A stretch of DNA of 64,000 nucleotides from UBA2040 sp041674745 (GTDB taxonomy: Bacteria > Bacteroidota > Bacteroidia > Flavobacteriales_D > Crocinitomicaceae): the NCBI GenBank assembly GCA_041674745.1, contig JBAYVD010000002.1:124001-188000 (forward strand). The letters run 5' to 3'. Below the pieces are notes generated by a model. That model worked only from the letters and a program-made list of their open reading frames with translations, was not told the origin of the DNA and made no database searches. This document shows, piece after piece, positions 59,920-64,000 of this stretch. A program made the position numbers and the translations under genes. Within the stretch, counting starts at the first letter, position 1, and each line of letters begins with the position of its first letter.

Positions 59920-62900
59920 ATGGACAAAGTAATTAGTCAGTTTTTCTCTATGCGCATGATGGCGCTTGGTATGCTTATTTTTTTACTCGCAATTGGAACC
60001 GCGACTTTTATTGAATCAGCTTACGATGTTCAAACCGCTAAATTGTTCATTTACAACGCAACTTGGTTTGAAATCCTTCTGGTCTATTTAGCGATCAACT
60101 TGATTTCTAATATCTTCAAGTACAATCTTTTTCAGAAAGAGAAATTGGCATCGCTTACTTTTCATATTTCGTTTTTGATTATTCTAATTGGGGCCGGAAT
60201 TACCCGATACATTTCCTACGAAGGATTAATGTTGATTCGTGAAGGCGAAAGTGCCAACTTTATTTATTCTTCTGATCCGTACATTTGGATGAAGATAAAT
60301 GATGGCAAATTACAATATGTCTACAAAGAAAAAAGTTATCAATCTCCGCAATACTTTAACCGTTTCGATATCCCAGTTGAATTCCCGAACCACAAAAATC
60401 CAGTTTCTATTTCATTCGTGAATTTTAGAAAAAAAATGATTGATTCCTTGGTGGTGAACGATTCCATTTCTGGAATGGCATTGGAAATTGTAACGGGTGG
60501 AATGAATTCGAATTACCTTGAGAAAGGTGGGTTTTTGATGTTGGGCGATATTGCCATGTCTTTTGATAAAAAAGATGAAATGCCAGGAATCAGTATAACT
60601 GAAGAAAACAAAAAAATTTATTTAACATCCGGAATGGATGTTATGTATCTACCCATGGCTCAAATGCGGGAAGCAAGAGCAAAAGGTTTTGAAGTTTCAG
60701 ATAGCGCGTTTACTGTTGTCCCTCAAAACACGAAAGTACTTTTACAATCAGCCACACTCTACAAAGTCATGGGACAACAATTTGTATTCAAAGGAATTTT
60801 GAATCACGCGAAAAAAATGTTGATGCCATCGGGCAGCAAAAATGTTGGGACAGATTATTTGACCGTGAAAGTTACGGACGGAAATAAAACCAAAATTGTG
60901 GATCTTCCTGGCGGAATGGGACAAATTCCCTCTCCAGAAGTATTCCAATTTGAAGGGTTGACATATGAGTTAGAATACGGTTCTTCTAAAATTGAATTGC
61001 CCTTTTCCATTGCGTGCCGCGATTTCCAATTGGATCGCTACCCAGGTTCCAATGCTCCGAGTTCTTTTGCAAGTGAAGTAACGATTTTAGACCCCGCGAA
61101 CAATGTGAAACGCAACAAACGAATCTTCATGAACAATGTAATTGATTATGGCGGCTATCGTTTCTTTCAATCCGCTTATGATCCAGATGAAAAAGGCACT
61201 AGACTAAGTGTCAATCATGATTCTTTAGGAACGAACATTACTTACTTGGGTTATTTGATTATGGCTTTGGGCATGATGCTGTCCTTGTTTGTAAAACACG
61301 GTCGTTTTGCTGAAATCCGTGAAAACGTAAAAAACATCCAAAAAAGAAAAGAAACGCTTTTACTATTTGTATTGCTTTCTTTTGGTTCTTTTGCGCAAGA
61401 AGGAGCAGCGCATGCAGACACCGTACCTCATGATCATTCGAGTGAAATGGTAAAAGACGAGTCCATTCAGGAAATGAATCGAACGCCTGTGCCTGCTCAA
61501 TTCATTTCAAAGGAACATGCTGAATTACTAGCAACGATTGCCGTGCAAGATTTTCAAGGACGAATTATTCCTTTTCATACGATGTGTGATCAATTGTTGC
61601 GAAAAATTGCACGTGCCAATACCTACGAAGGTAAAAATGCGGTTACAACAATTCTTTCCATGCACATGTATCCAGAATATTGGATGACGCAGCCGATTGT
61701 TTACGTTCCTTCTAATCTTCTCGAGCCATTGGGCATCAAAGACAATTATGCCAGTTACCAAGACTTAAGTGACGGAGAAGGTAATTTCAAGTTGTTGGAC
61801 GAATACAACAAAGCCTTTCAAAAATTGGAATCCAAACGAAATGAATTCGAAAAGAAACTGATTAAAACCGTTGAAAAATTCCAAATTGTGAATCAAATTT
61901 TCATGTGGGCGTATATGAAAATCATTCCGATGAAAGCGGATCCAAAACAAACTTGGTACGTGCCCTTGAGCAAAGAGTTGTCAGGAAATGCTGAAAAACT
62001 ATCCTATTTATCACTTCAATATTTCTCAGCGATTGACAAAGGAGCGAAAGCTGGAAATTTTGCCGAAGCGGACAAATTATTGGCTGATTTCAAAGTAGAA
62101 CAGCGCAAAGAAGGTTCAAAGGTAATTCCTTCAGAAAGTCATATTAATACCGAAGTTGCTTACAACAAGATGAGCATTTTTAAAAATTCCATGTACCTGT
62201 ATTTGCTCTTTGGATTTTTAATGTTGACCCTTTTCATCGTTCGAATTTTCAAAAATCCAAAAGGAAAAATTGAAAAACGCTTTGATATCATCAATAAAAT
62301 CACACGCTATTTCATCGCTGGTACGGCAGTATATCATGCGTCCGGATTGGGAATGCGTTGGTACATAACAGGGCACGCTCCTTGGAGCAACGGGTACGAA
62401 GCCATGGTTTTCATTGCTTTGGTGACGGTCATTGCAGGATTTTTATTTTCTCGAAAATTGGCCGTTGTTTTAGCGGTAACCGGAATTCTTGCCTTTTTGA
62501 TGATTTTCGTTTCTGAGATGAATTTAATGGATCCTGAAATTTCTCCCTTACAACCTGTTTTGAAATCCTATTGGTTGATGATTCACGTTGCTATCATTAC
62601 TGGAAGTTACGGATTCTTGGGACTGGGTGCTATTTTATCCTTGTTGAATTTGAGTCTCTATTTATTCCGTAACAAAACCAACGGTACGCGCATTACCTTG
62701 AATATAAACGAACTTACCTACGTAGCTGAAATGACTATAACGGTAGGATTATTCATGCTTACCATTGGAACTTTTCTAGGAGGAATTTGGGCCAATGAGT
62801 CCTGGGGAAGATATTGGGGATGGGATCCGAAAGAAACATGGGCTTTGGTATCTGTTTTGGTCTACGCTATTATTTTGCATTTCCGATTTATTCCAGCACT

Positions 62901-63123
62901 CAGTAGCAAATTCACCTTTAATGTTGTTGGTCTCTGGGGTTATTCAGCCATTCTATTCACTTTCTTTGGTGTTAATTTCTATCTTGTCGGACTGCATTCC
63001 TATGCCAACGGAGAGGGATTAGGCCGAATTCCTTTGGGTTTGATTGTAACCGTACTGCTATTTCTTACGTTTACTATTATAGCAGCTTTGCGAAATAAAG
63101 CTTACAAACAATTCAATAAATGA
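59920..63123 (+). CDS. ccsBA: CcsBA (ResB-ResC fused) cytochrome c assembly protein
   Basis: The 1067-residue polytopic membrane protein fuses the ResB/CcsB and ResC/CcsA parts of the System II haem lyase. The N-terminal part has membrane helices near 12-30, 45-65 and 78-98, a large periplasmic region with a RYPGSNAPSSFASEV ResB signature, and a helix near 440. The C-terminal CcsA part has helices from about 765 onward and the haem-handling WWD domain, WGRYWGWDPKETWAL at about 962-976. It delivers haem to CXXCH motifs outside the inner membrane, so it would mature the cytochrome-like lipoproteins found elsewhere in the window. It overlaps the next gene by four bases. Confidence 0.95.
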   Translation: MDKVISQFFSMRMMALGMLIFLLAIGTATFIESAYDVQTAKLFIYNATWFEILLVYLAINLISNIFKYNLFQKEKLASLTFHISFLIILIGAGITRYISYEGLMLIREGESANFIYSSDPYIWMKINDGKLQYVYKEKSYQSPQYFNRFDIPVEFPNHKNPVSISFVNFRKKMIDSLVVNDSISGMALEIVTGGMNSNYLEKGGFLMLGDIAMSFDKKDEMPGISITEENKKIYLTSGMDVMYLPMAQMREARAKGFEVSDSAFTVVPQNTKVLLQSATLYKVMGQQFVFKGILNHAKKMLMPSGSKNVGTDYLTVKVTDGNKTKIVDLPGGMGQIPSPEVFQFEGLTYELEYGSSKIELPFSIACRDFQLDRYPGSNAPSSFASEVTILDPANNVKRNKRIFMNNVIDYGGYRFFQSAYDPDEKGTRLSVNHDSLGTNITYLGYLIMALGMMLSLFVKHGRFAEIRENVKNIQKRKETLLLFVLLSFGSFAQEGAAHADTVPHDHSSEMVKDESIQEMNRTPVPAQFISKEHAELLATIAVQDFQGRIIPFHTMCDQLLRKIARANTYEGKNAVTTILSMHMYPEYWMTQPIVYVPSNLLEPLGIKDNYASYQDLSDGEGNFKLLDEYNKAFQKLESKRNEFEKKLIKTVEKFQIVNQIFMWAYMKIIPMKADPKQTWYVPLSKELSGNAEKLSYLSLQYFSAIDKGAKAGNFAEADKLLADFKVEQRKEGSKVIPSESHINTEVAYNKMSIFKNSMYLYLLFGFLMLTLFIVRIFKNPKGKIEKRFDIINKITRYFIAGTAVYHASGLGMRWYITGHAPWSNGYEAMVFIALVTVIAGFLFSRKLAVVLAVTGILAFLMIFVSEMNLMDPEISPLQPVLKSYWLMIHVAIITGSYGFLGLGAILSLLNLSLYLFRNKTNGTRITLNINELTYVAEMTITVGLFMLTIGTFLGGIWANESWGRYWGWDPKETWALVSVLVYAIILHFRFIPALSSKFTFNVVGLWGYSAILFTFFGVNFYLVGLHSYANGEGLGRIPLGLIVTVLLFLTFTIIAALRNKAYKQFNK

Positions 63124-63581
63124 GATTATACAATTTCTATTTTGAAAACATCGATGGTTCCAATTTTGATGTTGAAAATTTAGCGGGTAAAAAAGTCCTG
63201 ATCGTGAATACGGCCAGTGCTTGTGGATATACTCCACAATTTGGTCAACTACAAGAATTATACGAAAAAACAGACCGTTCGAAATTTGAAATCATTGGAT
63301 TTCCTTCAAATGATTTTGGAGCACAAGATCCTGGTTCAAATAATGAAATTGGTCAGTTTTGTCAAAAAAATTACGGAGTGACATTCCCAATGATGAGCAA
63401 AACACAGGTAAAGGGTGCAAATGCTCATCCTTTGTACGCTTGGATGAAAAGTGAAACAGGGGAGGAACCAAAATGGAACTTTCACAAATACATAATTGAT
63501 AGCAACGGAAATGTACTGCGTTCTTTAGAATCTGGTGTTTCACCTTTAGATCCTGAAATTATGGATTGGATTAATGGATAG
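63120..63581 (+). CDS. Cys-type glutathione peroxidase family protein
   Basis: The 153-residue thioredoxin-fold peroxidase shows the peroxidatic Cys35 in NTASACGYT, the FPSNDFGAQDPGSN motif and WNFHKY, with Cys rather than selenocysteine. It has no signal peptide, so it is cytoplasmic. Such enzymes usually use thioredoxin, or in this lineage possibly bacillithiol, as reductant; the neighbouring bshB1 hints at bacillithiol. It starts within the end of ccsBA (ATGA-type four-base overlap) and ends six bases before bshB1. Confidence 0.93.
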   Translation: MRLYNFYFENIDGSNFDVENLAGKKVLIVNTASACGYTPQFGQLQELYEKTDRSKFEIIGFPSNDFGAQDPGSNNEIGQFCQKNYGVTFPMMSKTQVKGANAHPLYAWMKSETGEEPKWNFHKYIIDSNGNVLRSLESGVSPLDPEIMDWING

Positions 63582-63587
63582 AATGAT

Positions 63588-64000
63588 ATGAAATTAGATA
63601 TTTTAGCCTTTGGAGCACACCCTGATGATGTAGAACTTTCCGCAAGCGGAACCTTGATGAAACACATTGCAAACGGAGCAAAAGTGGGCATTGTAGATTT
63701 GACTCAAGGTGAATTAGGGTCAAGAGGAACCATAGAAACACGTTATCAAGAAGCTGAAGCGGCCAGTAAGATTATGGGCATTCATGCGCGGGTGAATCTT
63801 AAAATGGCCGATGGCTTTTTTGACATCAATGAAAACAACAAACGACTCATTGTGGAACAAATTCGCCGATTTCAACCCAAAATTGTTTTAGCGAATGCTG
63901 TTTCAGATCGTCATCCTGATCACGGCAGAGGTTCACAATTGGTTTCAGAGGCCTGTTTTCTAGCAGGGCTAGCCAAATATGAAACCTCTTGGGAAGGTGA
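63588..64000 (+). CDS. bshB1: N-acetylglucosaminyl-malate deacetylase BshB1 (partial, runs off the window)
   Basis: The 5' 137 codons of a LmbE-type zinc deacetylase are present and the frame is still open at base 64000. It shows the zinc motif FGAHPDDVELS, then LTQGELGSRGT, MADGFFD and the second metal motif DRHPDHG. BshB1 removes acetyl from GlcNAc-malate in bacillithiol synthesis. The assignment between BshB1 and other LmbE deacetylases is by the N-terminal motifs. It lies six bases after the peroxidase gene and is probably in the ccsBA operon. Confidence 0.88.
   Translation, partial: MKLDILAFGAHPDDVELSASGTLMKHIANGAKVGIVDLTQGELGSRGTIETRYQEAEAASKIMGIHARVNLKMADGFFDINENNKRLIVEQIRRFQPKIVLANAVSDRHPDHGRGSQLVSEACFLAGLAKYETSWEG

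Noticed and set aside
1..64000. CRISPR arrays, insertion sequences, prophage, tRNA or rRNA genes
   Set aside because: I looked for direct repeats with spacers, transposase or integrase motifs and cloverleaf sequences in gaps and found none that I can support.

Overview
The window is AT-rich chromosomal DNA from a Bacteroidota bacterium, most likely a Flavobacteriales member close to Crocinitomicaceae/Fluviicola; the lineage is inferred from gene families, not measured. Supporting signs are two kinds of type IX secretion (T9SS) C-terminal sorting domains, a PorX response regulator with a PglZ domain, a PorE-like TPR/propeller/OmpA lipoprotein, gldF/gldG, a fused CcsBA cytochrome c assembly protein, an RND pump fused to its outer-membrane factor, a bacillithiol gene, and TAnnTTTG boxes (the Bacteroidota -7 element) just upstream of many start codons. 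I saw no tRNA, rRNA, CRISPR array, insertion sequence or prophage. Most of the window reads as stable core genome.

Layout. (1) 53-9808, minus strand: a metal-resistance block. An OmpR-type regulator and histidine kinase are followed by a CzcA-like pump fused to a TolC-like protein, its adaptor, a two-CXXCH lipoprotein, a ferritin-like/VIT transporter and a small DUF2231-like membrane protein. (2) 9930-18000: a mono-haem lipoprotein, two glycosyltransferases, an Lrp regulator beside a Cys/Met PLP enzyme, a lipoprotein, ung, hemE and an OmpA-type protein. (3) 18059-23578, minus strand: maf, a UbiA prenyltransferase, a PorE-like protein, queE, a Kir-type K+ channel and an unknown small gene. (4) 23727-28992: a cobalamin riboswitch with a transcription-terminator platform ahead of four tightly coupled genes: a T9SS-sorted DUF4465-like protein, a TonB-dependent receptor, a BtuG-like propeller lipoprotein and a second T9SS-sorted protein. 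I read this as a surface vitamin B12 capture system and it is the most interesting locus here. (5) 28989-36894: a lipid kinase, a TPMT-like methyltransferase, MoxR with three periplasmic foldase-type proteins, and an imelysin-like lipoprotein. (6) 36902-39750: an unknown barrel protein coupled to an M48-like protein that has lost its HExxH site. (7) 39856-48689: guaB, a CarboxypepD_reg-like protein, an HD phosphohydrolase, porX-tsaE-alanine dehydrogenase-orphan HsdR-N nuclease, and prfC. (8) 48900-57804: a T9SS type B cargo protein, dnaN, a DUF4340-like gene, gldG, gldF, rimK, an ABM-domain protein and a SAM hydrolase. (9) 57877-64000: phoH, purC, ccsBA, a Cys-type glutathione peroxidase and the start of bshB1.

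Many genes are linked by 1-11 base overlaps (ATGA, TAATG), and several convergent neighbours abut or overlap with no terminator. Start codons were moved from the longest reading frame where an overlapping gene, a signal peptide or a -7 box argued for it. Several genes appear to start at TTG.
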